This document shows positions 25,980-32,825 of a stretch of 34,764 nt of DNA, piece after piece. The notes under the pieces are model-generated. The model was given only the letters and a program-made list of their open reading frames with translations. It did not search any database and was not told where the DNA came from. This DNA is from an uncultured Rivibacter sp. (GTDB taxonomy: Bacteria > Pseudomonadota > Gammaproteobacteria > Burkholderiales > Burkholderiaceae), in the NCBI GenBank assembly GCA_946480925.1, contig CAMLLU010000062.1:1-34764 (forward strand), given 5' to 3'. Position 1 is the stretch's first letter. The number at the start of each line of letters is the position of its first letter. The position numbers were made by a program, and so were the translations under genes.

Positions 25980-25996
25980 CTGCACGGAGCATTGAC

Positions 25997-26728
25997 ATGT
26001 CGCGCACAGATAGCCGCCGACCGATCCGCGTGCTGAGCGCGGCCGAGATCGCGCAGCTGCAGCAGCAACAACAGGCGCCGCGCAATGCCGCGCAGGTGGC
26101 CGCGCAGCAGTCGGCAGACCGGTTTCGCCGCACGCTGGCAGGGCCGTCGCGGCGCGCCGAGCCGCAGCCGCAGCCGCAAACACAGGCGTGTTCACCGCAA
26201 CCGTCTTCACCGCCGGCGGCGCAGTCTGCATCCGCTTCGCCCGACCCGGCGCAGGCGGTCAAGCCCAGCGCCGGGCCGCAGCTTCATGCGGTGGTGGCGG
26301 GCCTGCCTGAAAACGACGACGAGCTCACGTCCACCGAGCCGCTCAGCGCGGCTGCCATGGAATGGCACGACCTCGCCGCGCAGGAGCTTCCTGAAAGCGA
26401 AAACTCCGCTGCCGTGCTGAACGAAGGCCTGGCGGTGCCGGACCTCCCGCAAGACCCCTGGCCCGAACAGATGGCCCAGACCATCGCGAACCTGTGCTCG
26501 CGCGCCTCGCCGTCGTTCGTGAACTGGACGGTCACGCTGCCGATGGACCCGCAGGTGCTGCCCGAAACCGACTTGCGCCTGAGCCTTTCGCAGCACTGGC
26601 TCTCGCTTCGCTTCATCACCCAGTCGCCGCAGTCGTACCACCTAGTCTGCCGGTATCGGCAGAGCCTGCTCGAACAACTCGAGCGTTTGCCCAACCTGCC
26701 CCACGGAATAGACATCGAGGTCACATGA
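25997..26728 (+). CDS. hpaP: Type III secretion substrate-specificity switch HpaP/HpaC (SctP-like)
   Basis: Predicted YscP/HpaC-type cytoplasmic protein that acts with HrcU to switch secretion from pilus subunits to translocon and effectors. It has 243 residues, with the ATG at 25997 behind ACGGAG. The first half is Gln/Pro/Ala-rich and low complexity (AQLQQQQQAPRNAAQ). The C-terminal 100 residues are ordered (PWPEQMAQTIANLCSRASP, NWTVTLPMDPQVLPETDLRLSLS), which fits the family's C-terminal domain. It overlaps hrcQ by 4 bp (ATGA), so the two are translationally coupled. The call rests on position between hrcV and hrcQ plus this architecture. Confidence 0.8.
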   Translation: MSRTDSRRPIRVLSAAEIAQLQQQQQAPRNAAQVAAQQSADRFRRTLAGPSRRAEPQPQPQTQACSPQPSSPPAAQSASASPDPAQAVKPSAGPQLHAVVAGLPENDDELTSTEPLSAAAMEWHDLAAQELPESENSAAVLNEGLAVPDLPQDPWPEQMAQTIANLCSRASPSFVNWTVTLPMDPQVLPETDLRLSLSQHWLSLRFITQSPQSYHLVCRYRQSLLEQLERLPNLPHGIDIEVT

Positions 26729-27792
26729 AGGTCGAGCCAGCGCTCAATGCTCCGCGTTCCGTACAGGTCGAGAGCATCGCGCGCCGCCTGCCTTCGATGC
26801 TGCCCTCGGCCGCACGCGCGGCGCGCATCGGCTTCGACCGGCGCTTCCAGCATTGGCTGACGCAGGTGCCTGGCCTCGAGGCCGCGCAGGTGTACCCGAA
26901 GCGTCCGCCCACCGAGCTGCTGTCGCTGGACATCCGCTGCGCGCACGGCAGCGCCGACGTGGCGCTCGACCCCGAGCAATGGCCGGCGCTGCACATGGCC
27001 GCGGGCCTGGCCGATGCCGGCCTGGCGCGTGAAGTGACCGATGCACTGCTGGCGCCCCTTGCGCAGGCCCTTGCGCCGCTGCTGCCGGGCGCACAGGTGC
27101 GCGCCGTGCGGCGCTACCCGTCGCAGGCGGTGGCCACCTGTGCCCTGCCTTGCGTGGGCCAGGGGCAGGGCGAGGTGTCGCTGGTGCGGGTGGACAGCCC
27201 GCTGGCGGCGCACCTCGACGCGGTGCTGCGCGACGGTGCGGCGCCGGATCTCGCGCGGCTGGCCGCCTTGCGCGTGCCGATGCGCATCTCGCTTTTCGAG
27301 CGCGTCGTTCGCCGGCAGCGGCTGCACAGCCTGTCCACGGGTGACGTGGTGCTGACCGGCGCGGCCCGCCGCTCAGGTTCGCAATGGCGGGCCACTTTGA
27401 AATTCGGACTGGGAATCACGATGCAAGCACATGCCGACCTCGACCTCGACCATTCGCGCGCACAGCTCGCCGCGCAACCCCGCCTCGTCGATGAAGACGC
27501 CGGGCAGGGCGCCGTGGACCTTTCGCAGGCGCCCACCGGCATCGAAGACCTGCAGGTGCCGGTGGCCTTCGAGATCGACAGTGCCCGTGTGAGCCTCGGT
27601 GAGCTGGCCAGCCTCGGTGAAGGCTCGGTGATCGAGCTCGACGTCGCGCTGCTCGAAGCCTCGGTGCGCCTGGTGTGCCATGGGCAGACGCTGGGTACCG
27701 GGCAGCTGGTGGCCATCGGCGACCAACTGGGCGTGCGCATCGTGAGGATGGGCCAGCAAGGCCCGGCCATGAAAGTGGGTGCCGCGTCATGA
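26725..27792 (+). CDS. hrcQ: Type III secretion C-ring/sorting platform protein HrcQ (SctQ)
   Basis: Cytoplasmic ring component homologous to YscQ and FliM/FliN that collects substrates for export. It has 355 residues, starting at the ATG at 26725 inside the hpaP stop. Two SpoA-type domains are visible. One is at about 185-235 (LAALRVPMRISLFERVV, LSTGDVVLTG) and the C-terminal one at about 270-345 (LQVPVAFEIDSARVSLGELASLGEGSVIEL). An in-frame ATG at 27421 behind GGGAA could give a 123-residue C-terminal product. It ends with an ATGA overlap into hrcR. Confidence 0.93.
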   Translation: MKVEPALNAPRSVQVESIARRLPSMLPSAARAARIGFDRRFQHWLTQVPGLEAAQVYPKRPPTELLSLDIRCAHGSADVALDPEQWPALHMAAGLADAGLAREVTDALLAPLAQALAPLLPGAQVRAVRRYPSQAVATCALPCVGQGQGEVSLVRVDSPLAAHLDAVLRDGAAPDLARLAALRVPMRISLFERVVRRQRLHSLSTGDVVLTGAARRSGSQWRATLKFGLGITMQAHADLDLDHSRAQLAAQPRLVDEDAGQGAVDLSQAPTGIEDLQVPVAFEIDSARVSLGELASLGEGSVIELDVALLEASVRLVCHGQTLGTGQLVAIGDQLGVRIVRMGQQGPAMKVGAAS

Positions 27793-28451
27793 TGCCGCTG
27801 CCCAGTGCCGATCCGGTCTCGCTGTTCCTGGTGCTGGCCGCAATGGCCGTGCTGCCGTTCGCGGCCATGGTGGTCACGTCGTACACCAAGATCGCCGTGG
27901 TGCTCGGCCTGTTGCGCAACGCCATCGGCGTGCAGCAGGTGCCGCCCAACATGGTGCTCAACGGCGTGGCGATGATCGTCTCGTGCTACGTGATGGCACC
28001 GGTGCTCATGGAGGCCTCCGAGCACATGCGCATCTCGTCGCCCACCGGCGTGCAGTCGAACGCGCAGCAGATCATCGGCGCGGCGGACTCGGCACGCGAG
28101 CCGTTCCGCCGCTTCCTCGACAAGCATGCCGACGCGGCCGAGAAGGCGTTCTTCCTGAAGTCCGCCGCGGCCATCTGGCCGCCCGAGCGCGCCGCACAGT
28201 TGAAGAAGGACGACCTGCTCGTGCTGGCGCCCGCCTTCCTGCTCACCGAGCTCACGGCCGCATTCCGCATCGGCTTCCTGCTCTACCTCGCCTTCATCGT
28301 GATCGACCTCGTGATCGCCAACGTGCTGCTCGCGATGGGCCTGTCGCAGGTCACGCCGACCAACGTGGCCATTCCCTTCAAGCTCCTGCTGTTCGTGGTG
28401 CTGGACGGATGGTCCAAGCTGATCCACGGGCTCGTGCTCACCTATCGATAA
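27789..28451 (+). CDS. hrcR: Type III secretion export-apparatus protein HrcR (SctR)
   Basis: Core membrane subunit of the SctRST export pore, homologous to FliP and YscR. It has 220 residues from the ATG at 27789, which overlaps the hrcQ stop. A second ATG follows at 27792. Signatures are MVVTSYTKIAVVLGLLRNAIGVQQVPPN near the N-terminus and APAFLLTELTAAFRIGFL in the second half, and four hydrophobic segments are visible. The longer frame from 27675 lies in hrcQ and is rejected. Confidence 0.96.
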   Translation: MMPLPSADPVSLFLVLAAMAVLPFAAMVVTSYTKIAVVLGLLRNAIGVQQVPPNMVLNGVAMIVSCYVMAPVLMEASEHMRISSPTGVQSNAQQIIGAADSAREPFRRFLDKHADAAEKAFFLKSAAAIWPPERAAQLKKDDLLVLAPAFLLTELTAAFRIGFLLYLAFIVIDLVIANVLLAMGLSQVTPTNVAIPFKLLLFVVLDGWSKLIHGLVLTYR

Positions 28452-28460
28452 CGGCGCGCC

Positions 28461-28721
28461 ATGCACTACGAAAACGTCATCCGGCTCACCTCCGAAGCGC
28501 TCATGATGTGCCTGCTGCTGTCGCTGCCGGCGGTGGCGGTGTCGGCCATCGTCGGCCTCCTGATCTCGTTCGTGCAGGCCGTCACGTCGCTGCAGGACTC
28601 CAGCATCTCGCAGGGCATCAAGCTGCTGGCCGTCACCGTGGTGGTGGCGATCTGCGCGCCATGGGCCGGCTCGACGCTGCTGCGCTTTTCTGAAAACCTG
28701 CTGGCGGCGATGTTCCTATGA
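28461..28721 (+). CDS. hrcS: Type III secretion export-apparatus protein HrcS (SctS)
   Basis: Small membrane subunit of the SctRST pore, homologous to FliQ. It has 86 residues with two hydrophobic hairpin segments (LLLSLPAVAVSAIVGLLISFVQA and KLLAVTVVVAICAPWAGS) joined by the conserved TSLQDSSISQGIK loop. It starts 9 nt after hrcR. hrcT is not next to it, which is normal for group II hrp clusters, where hrcT sits in another operon. Confidence 0.96.
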   Translation: MHYENVIRLTSEALMMCLLLSLPAVAVSAIVGLLISFVQAVTSLQDSSISQGIKLLAVTVVVAICAPWAGSTLLRFSENLLAAMFL

Positions 28722-28810
28722 GACATCCGGTGTCAGCCTACGGTCCGGGCCGCCCCAAGAGCGGCTCGCCCCTCACGCAGGGATAGGCCCGCGGGTCACA
28801 GGGAGCACAA

Positions 28811-29713
28811 ATGAGCACGACGACGGTACGCCACACGCAGGCTGCACAGCAAGCAGCCGAAGTGCGGCGGCATGAGCAGCATCAACATCCCCATCACCAT
28901 GGCCACCATGGGGCAGGGCACCGTGGGCAGTTCGGCGGCTACGTGTTCCGCCTCGGCCGTGCGCCGGCGCCGCCGAACCCGCGCCGCCCGGCACCGCTGC
29001 GCCGTCGGCCTCCGCATCCGCCGGGAGCGCAGGCGGGCATGGAGCACGATGCGGAACACGGGATGTCGCTGAGTACGCAGCTGCTGCCGATGTCGGCCGA
29101 GGTGGAAGACGAGCGGCACGCCGCCGGCATGGACATCGACATGATGGCCGGGCACGACGAGCAGCACGAAGGCTCCCAGGAACAGCAGCTTCGCGGCAGG
29201 CATCGCGCGCTTCAATGGCGCATCGGGCAGCAGGACCGGCCGGCCGCAGACGCCAAGACCATGGAGCCGCAGCTGCAGGCTGCCGGCGGAGCCGGCGCCC
29301 AGGCCTTGCTGCAGGAGCCGGAAGCGAAGGTCCAGGGCCGCCCTGAAGACCAGGCGCGCGCGCTCGTCAGCGCCTTGCTCGCCATCAACACGCGGGCTGG
29401 CGAGCCGGGTGCACCCGGCGCTGCCACGCTGCAGTTGGCTGCCGTGCGGGCGTATCTGCAAAAGGGGTGTGAAGCCGGGCCGCTGGCGACGCTGCAACGC
29501 GTGAAGCAGGCGCTGCTCGAAGACCGGCCGTCAGGTGCGCAGCAACCAGGTGCCGCCGTACCCGACGAGTCTCAACAGAACCGCAACCTGCTGTTGCCGC
29601 TGCTGCTGCTCAATGCCAACAGGCCTCGCACCGAAACACAGAACCAGCAGGCGTGCGACCGCATGACGCTGGTATGCGAGACGGGCCTGAAGAAGGCGGC
29701 CCCTGCAGCATGA
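28811..29713 (+). CDS. hpaA: HpaA-like type III secretion control protein
   Basis: Predicted secreted regulator of effector export that pairs with HpaB. It has 300 residues, with the ATG at 28811 behind AGGGAG. The N-terminal third is His/Gln/Pro/Arg-rich (RHEQHQHPHHHGHH), with basic stretches (RRPAPLRRRPP) that recall the nuclear-localisation-like runs known in HpaA. The C-terminal third is helical (ARALVSALLAINTRAG, LQLAAVRAYLQKG). Codon third positions are GC-rich in this frame, supporting it over the minus-strand frame. The call is mainly from synteny: HpaA follows HrcS in Xanthomonas. Its stop overlaps the hpaB start (ATGA). Confidence 0.65.
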   Translation: MSTTTVRHTQAAQQAAEVRRHEQHQHPHHHGHHGAGHRGQFGGYVFRLGRAPAPPNPRRPAPLRRRPPHPPGAQAGMEHDAEHGMSLSTQLLPMSAEVEDERHAAGMDIDMMAGHDEQHEGSQEQQLRGRHRALQWRIGQQDRPAADAKTMEPQLQAAGGAGAQALLQEPEAKVQGRPEDQARALVSALLAINTRAGEPGAPGAATLQLAAVRAYLQKGCEAGPLATLQRVKQALLEDRPSGAQQPGAAVPDESQQNRNLLLPLLLLNANRPRTETQNQQACDRMTLVCETGLKKAAPAA

Positions 29714-30165
29714 GCTTCGAACGCTATCAATCGCTCGTTCGTGACCTGTGCAAGGTCATCGACCTGCCCGACGCCGAGGCGGTGCTCAAGCGCGGGACCA
29801 TCGAGGTCGAGGGGTTCGAAGTGCACCTTGCGAACTTCGAGAACGACCCGGGCGCGATGTATCTCAACTTCCACTACGGCATCGTCACGGCGGGGCGCAC
29901 GCTGCGCATCTTCCGCCTGCTGCTGGAAGCGAATCTGAGTGTGTATGCGCAAGACCAGGCGCAACTGGGGCTCAACGCCGACACCGGCGGCATCGTGCTC
30001 ATCGTTCGCGTGCCGATGAGCGACTCGATCGACGGCCCGTGGCTCGCCGAAACGATGACGCACTACGCGGAACACGGCCGCTACTGGCGAGACAACATCG
30101 CCAACTCCACCGACGAGATGTTTGCCGGGATCTGTGCCGGCAACTACTTCTGGATCCGTGCGTGA
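29710..30165 (+). CDS. hpaB: HpaB-type general type III secretion chaperone (CesT-like)
   Basis: Small acidic cytoplasmic chaperone that in Xanthomonas binds several effectors and the ATPase HrcN and blocks early release. It has 151 residues from the ATG at 29710. The fold is the alpha-beta CesT/TIR chaperone type (MSFERYQSLVRDLCKVIDLPD, MYLNFHYGIVTAGRTLRIFRLLLEANL, DTGGIVLIVRVPM, LTHYAEHGRYW-like TMTHYAEHGRYWRDN). The upstream ATG at 29653 lies inside hpaA and is rejected. It ends the operon at a strong hairpin. Confidence 0.9.
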   Translation: MSFERYQSLVRDLCKVIDLPDAEAVLKRGTIEVEGFEVHLANFENDPGAMYLNFHYGIVTAGRTLRIFRLLLEANLSVYAQDQAQLGLNADTGGIVLIVRVPMSDSIDGPWLAETMTHYAEHGRYWRDNIANSTDEMFAGICAGNYFWIRA

Positions 30166-30194
30166 AGGCGCTGCGCGGGCAGCCAGCCTTCACG
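30161..30194. terminator. Bidirectional hairpin between hpaB and the HrpG-like gene
   Basis: CGTGAAGGC (30161-30169) and GCTGC (30170-30174) pair with GCAGC (30179-30183) and GCCTTCACG (30186-30194), leaving a 2-nt bulge and a GCGG loop. The 14-bp stem spans both stop codons of the convergent genes. No T-tract follows in either direction. Confidence 0.65.
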
Positions 30195-30990
30195 GCTCAC
30201 CCCACAGGCCTACGTTGCCGAAGCTCTGACGGGGCGCCGAAAGATCGGCGGGCATGAGCGGCATGGGGGCGGAGTCGGCACCGAAGTCGGTGGCGGGCCA
30301 GCCTGCTCGGCCGTGCGTCAGCAGGTCCAGGCGATAGCCGATGCTGTAGACCGCATGGATGCGCAGCAAGGAGTCGGCGCCATTGGCCGACAGCTTGCGG
30401 CGCAGGCGGTACATGTGCTGCTCGAGCGTGCGCTTGCACACGTCGGTGGAGCGGCCCCACACCCGTGCGGCGAGGCTCGAGGCGCTGACCACGCGCCCCA
30501 CATTCGAGAACAGCACCCAGGCCAGCGCGAACTCCCGCGCGGTGAGGTTGATCTCGATGCCGTCACGGAACACCGCCGAGCTGACCGAGCACAGCGAATA
30601 CGGCCCCACTTCCATGCCCTGGCTGGCCGACGCAGAGGAAGACCTGCCCACGCGTGCGCGCAGGCGGGCCAGCAGCTGGTCCACCGAACCGGTGTATTCG
30701 GCATAGTCGGTGGCGCCGTGGGCCAGCGCCTCGGCCATGCCCAGGCCGCTGGTGCCGCCCACCACGATCACCGGTACGACGCCGGCCATGCGCATCTGCA
30801 GCATGGCCAGCCAGTCGATGAGCTGGGTGTCGGCATCTTCGAGCAGCACGGCCTGCGCTTCGCCGCGCTTGAGCGCGTGCAACAAGCTACCCACCGATTG
30901 CATCGCGACGAGCTCCACGCCATGAGCGCCCAGCTCCCTGGCGATGGCTGCCTGCTTGATCTTGTTGACGAACAGCGCAACGAGTTTCAC
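30190..30990 (-). CDS. hrpG: OmpR-type response regulator, HrpG-like
   Basis: Predicted master activator that would turn on the AraC-type hrpX/hrpB gene, absent from this window. It has 266 residues, starting at the GTG at 30990 behind TGGAGG. A receiver-like domain covers about 1-112 and a winged-helix DNA-binding domain about 126-224 (INLTAREFALAWVLFSNVGRVVSAS, CKRTLEQHMYRLRRKL as recognition helix). The receiver is atypical. The expected phospho-Asp region reads VLLEDAD (48-54). The usual switch Thr reads VVGGTS, and the Lys of the KP motif is replaced in DYAEYTG (95-101). The longer frame to 31299 is rejected because the intergenic part looks non-coding. HrpG of Xanthomonas and Ralstonia is the closest role by context. 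Confidence 0.72.
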   Translation of the reverse strand: MKLVALFVNKIKQAAIARELGAHGVELVAMQSVGSLLHALKRGEAQAVLLEDADTQLIDWLAMLQMRMAGVVPVIVVGGTSGLGMAEALAHGATDYAEYTGSVDQLLARLRARVGRSSSASASQGMEVGPYSLCSVSSAVFRDGIEINLTAREFALAWVLFSNVGRVVSASSLAARVWGRSTDVCKRTLEQHMYRLRRKLSANGADSLLRIHAVYSIGYRLDLLTHGRAGWPATDFGADSAPMPLMPADLSAPRQSFGNVGLWGEP

Positions 30991-31297
30991 TTCAGACCTC
31001 CAGATTGGGAAACGATGTGGAATGAATGTGTGCTTCCATCTGGGATGTAGAACTGGCGAGCGAAAGTGACAGTGGCCGCGAAAGCAATGTGCGATTAGCG
31101 GAGCGATGCAAGGTTGATGATCAATCCATGAGTTTGGTGCGACGCACCCATGACGTTGCATCTGCATGTGAAAAACTACGCGCGCATACGCGCGACCAGG
31201 CATCCAAGCTGCAAGGCTTTCGTCACAATGCCGCGGATCGCCTCCGGCGGACGGCCTGTCCGAGTGGCCCCGTGTCCTTCTTCTGTCACCTGCCCCC
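30991..31297. other. Divergent intergenic region upstream of the HrpG-like gene and fecI
   Basis: This 307-bp stretch has no convincing gene and is less GC-rich than its flanks. It must hold the promoters of both divergent genes. An inverted motif CGCGCG-CATA-CGCGCG lies at 31179-31194. No PIP box and no Fur-like box was recognised. GCGAA pairs near 31060-31085 have the wrong spacing (N13). Confidence 0.5.
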
Positions 31298-31783
31298 ATG
31301 CGAGGCCGTCTTCAAAGCATCTTCCGCGAGCACTACACCTGGCTGAGAGACCAGATGCGGCGCCACGCCGGCTCGCACCACGGTGCCGAAGACGTGGCCA
31401 GCGAGGCTTTCCTGCATCTGGCCCAGCACCGCGACCTCGAGCAGGTGCGCGAGCCGCGGGCGCTGCTCACGACGATCGCCAAGCGTGTTCTGTTCGAGAC
31501 GTGGCGGCGGCGTGACCTGGAGCAGGCCTATCTCGAAACGCTTGCCCTCGCGCCGCAGCCCACTTACCCTTCGCCCGAGGAACGCGCGCTGGTCATCGAG
31601 GCGCTGGTGGCCGTGGACACCGCGCTCGATGCCCTGCCTGAGAAAGCGCGGCGCGCCTTCCTGTACAGCCAGCTCGATGCGATGACCTATGCCGAGATCG
31701 GCAAGGAACTGGGCGTTTCGGCCAGCATGGTGAGGCAGTACATGACCCGCGCATTGACCGCCATTGCGGCGGCCAAGCTTTGA
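31298..31783 (+). CDS. fecI: FecI-type ECF sigma factor
   Basis: Extracytoplasmic-function sigma factor that directs RNA polymerase to siderophore receptor genes when released or activated by FecR. It has 161 residues. Region 2 lies at about 5-70 (FREHYTWLRDQMRRHAG, AEDVASEAFLHLAQH). Region 4 covers about 108-158 (ALDALPEKARRAFLYSQLDAMTYAEIGKELGVS, then VRQYMTRAL). The ATG at 31298 lacks a clear SD. It is followed by fecR after 42 nt, the standard pair. Confidence 0.92.
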   Translation: MRGRLQSIFREHYTWLRDQMRRHAGSHHGAEDVASEAFLHLAQHRDLEQVREPRALLTTIAKRVLFETWRRRDLEQAYLETLALAPQPTYPSPEERALVIEALVAVDTALDALPEKARRAFLYSQLDAMTYAEIGKELGVSASMVRQYMTRALTAIAAAKL

Positions 31784-31825
31784 TCCCGCCACTCAACCCT
31801 GCCAAGGCACAAGGAGTACATGCCA

Positions 31826-32773
31826 ATGGGTAGCGCCCTCGATCCCACCGTCGCCAAGGCCATCGAATGGATGGTGCTGTTGCGTTCCGGCGAGGCTGGC
31901 ACTGACGACCGGGCCGCCTTCGAAGCGTGGCGCGCCAGCGACCCTCGGCACGAGGAGGCCAGCCGGCAGCTGGCCCATTTGCTTGGCCCCCTTCGCAGAC
32001 TCAAGCAGAGCGGCGTGTCGAGCGCGGTGATGAGCCGGGCCGTGTCCCGGGCCAGCCGCCGTGCGGCGCTGCGCTCCGCATTCATGTTCGCCGGGGTGAG
32101 CGCCACGGCCGGCCTGCTGGGCTGGCAGGTCGTGCGCCAGTCGGACTTCACCGCCGACCAGAGCACCGGCATCGCGCAGCGCCGCGAGTCGCCCCTGCCG
32201 GACGGCGGCTCGCTCGTGCTCGATGCACGCACGGCGGTCGACATCGCGGCCAATGCGCCGCAGCAGCCCGTGGTGACCCTGCGCCGTGGCCGCGTGCTGG
32301 CCGACACGCTCTCGACCAACGCGCAGCTGGTGCTGCGCACGCGCGAGGCTTCCATCCGTGCCAGCGGCGCGCGTTTCGTCGCACAGGCGCGCGAGGCCAG
32401 TACGAAGGTGACCGTGATCGGTGGCCACGTGACGGCCGCAACCGATGCGGGCGAACGCGTCGAAGTGGCCACCGGCGAGCAGCTGCTGCTCGCCGCCGGT
32501 GTGCGACCTCAGCTCATGCCTGCGCGCGGCACCGAGGACCTGTGGACGCAAGGCATCGTCGTCATGAACAACGAACCGCTGAGCGAGCTGGTGGCTGCGT
32601 TGCAGAACTACCGCCCAGGGCTGCTGCGCATCGACGGAGACGCGGCGCGCATCAAGGTCAGCGGCGTGTTCTCGCTGGACGACACCGACAGCACGCTGCG
32701 CGCGCTGGCCCGCACGCAGCCCGTGCGCATCAGCGAGCGCACGAAGTACTGGGTGATGATCTCCGCTGCCTGA
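31826..32773 (+). CDS. fecR: FecR-type anti-sigma factor / signal transducer
   Basis: Inner-membrane protein that relays the signal from an STN-containing receptor to FecI. It has 315 residues from the ATG at 31826. AAGGAG at 31811-31816 is 9 nt away from this start but only 3 nt from the alternative ATG at 31820. The N-terminal cytoplasmic part has the DUF4880-like block AIEWMVLLRSGEAG and AFEAWRASDPRHEEA. A membrane segment falls at about 85-103 (AFMFAGVSATAGLLGW). The FecR domain and a C-terminal STN-like region follow (LSELVAALQNYRPGLLRIDGDAARIKVSG). Confidence 0.92.
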   Translation: MGSALDPTVAKAIEWMVLLRSGEAGTDDRAAFEAWRASDPRHEEASRQLAHLLGPLRRLKQSGVSSAVMSRAVSRASRRAALRSAFMFAGVSATAGLLGWQVVRQSDFTADQSTGIAQRRESPLPDGGSLVLDARTAVDIAANAPQQPVVTLRRGRVLADTLSTNAQLVLRTREASIRASGARFVAQAREASTKVTVIGGHVTAATDAGERVEVATGEQLLLAAGVRPQLMPARGTEDLWTQGIVVMNNEPLSELVAALQNYRPGLLRIDGDAARIKVSGVFSLDDTDSTLRALARTQPVRISERTKYWVMISAA

Positions 32774-32778
32774 CGCGC

Positions 32779-32803
32779 GACGGGCCGGGCCTTCACGCCC
32801 GTC
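32779..32803. terminator. Hairpin between fecR and the convergent receptor gene
   Basis: GACGGGC (32779-32785) pairs with GCCCGTC (32797-32803) across an 11-nt loop in the 52-nt gap between convergent stops. No T-tract is present, so this is a weak terminator candidate. Confidence 0.4.
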
Positions 32804-32825
32804 GGTTCTGCCGGCGCGAGAAAGG

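Noticed and set aside
23689..26262. Minus-strand open frame of 857 codons opposite hrcV
   Set aside because: The composition (His, Arg, Gln, Asp) is typical of antisense shadows, and it crosses the two PIP promoters.
28796..29497. Minus-strand open frame with a hydrophobic stretch opposite hpaA
   Set aside because: The plus-strand frame has a good SD, an ATGA overlap with hpaB and operon continuity. The minus frame runs against the operon.
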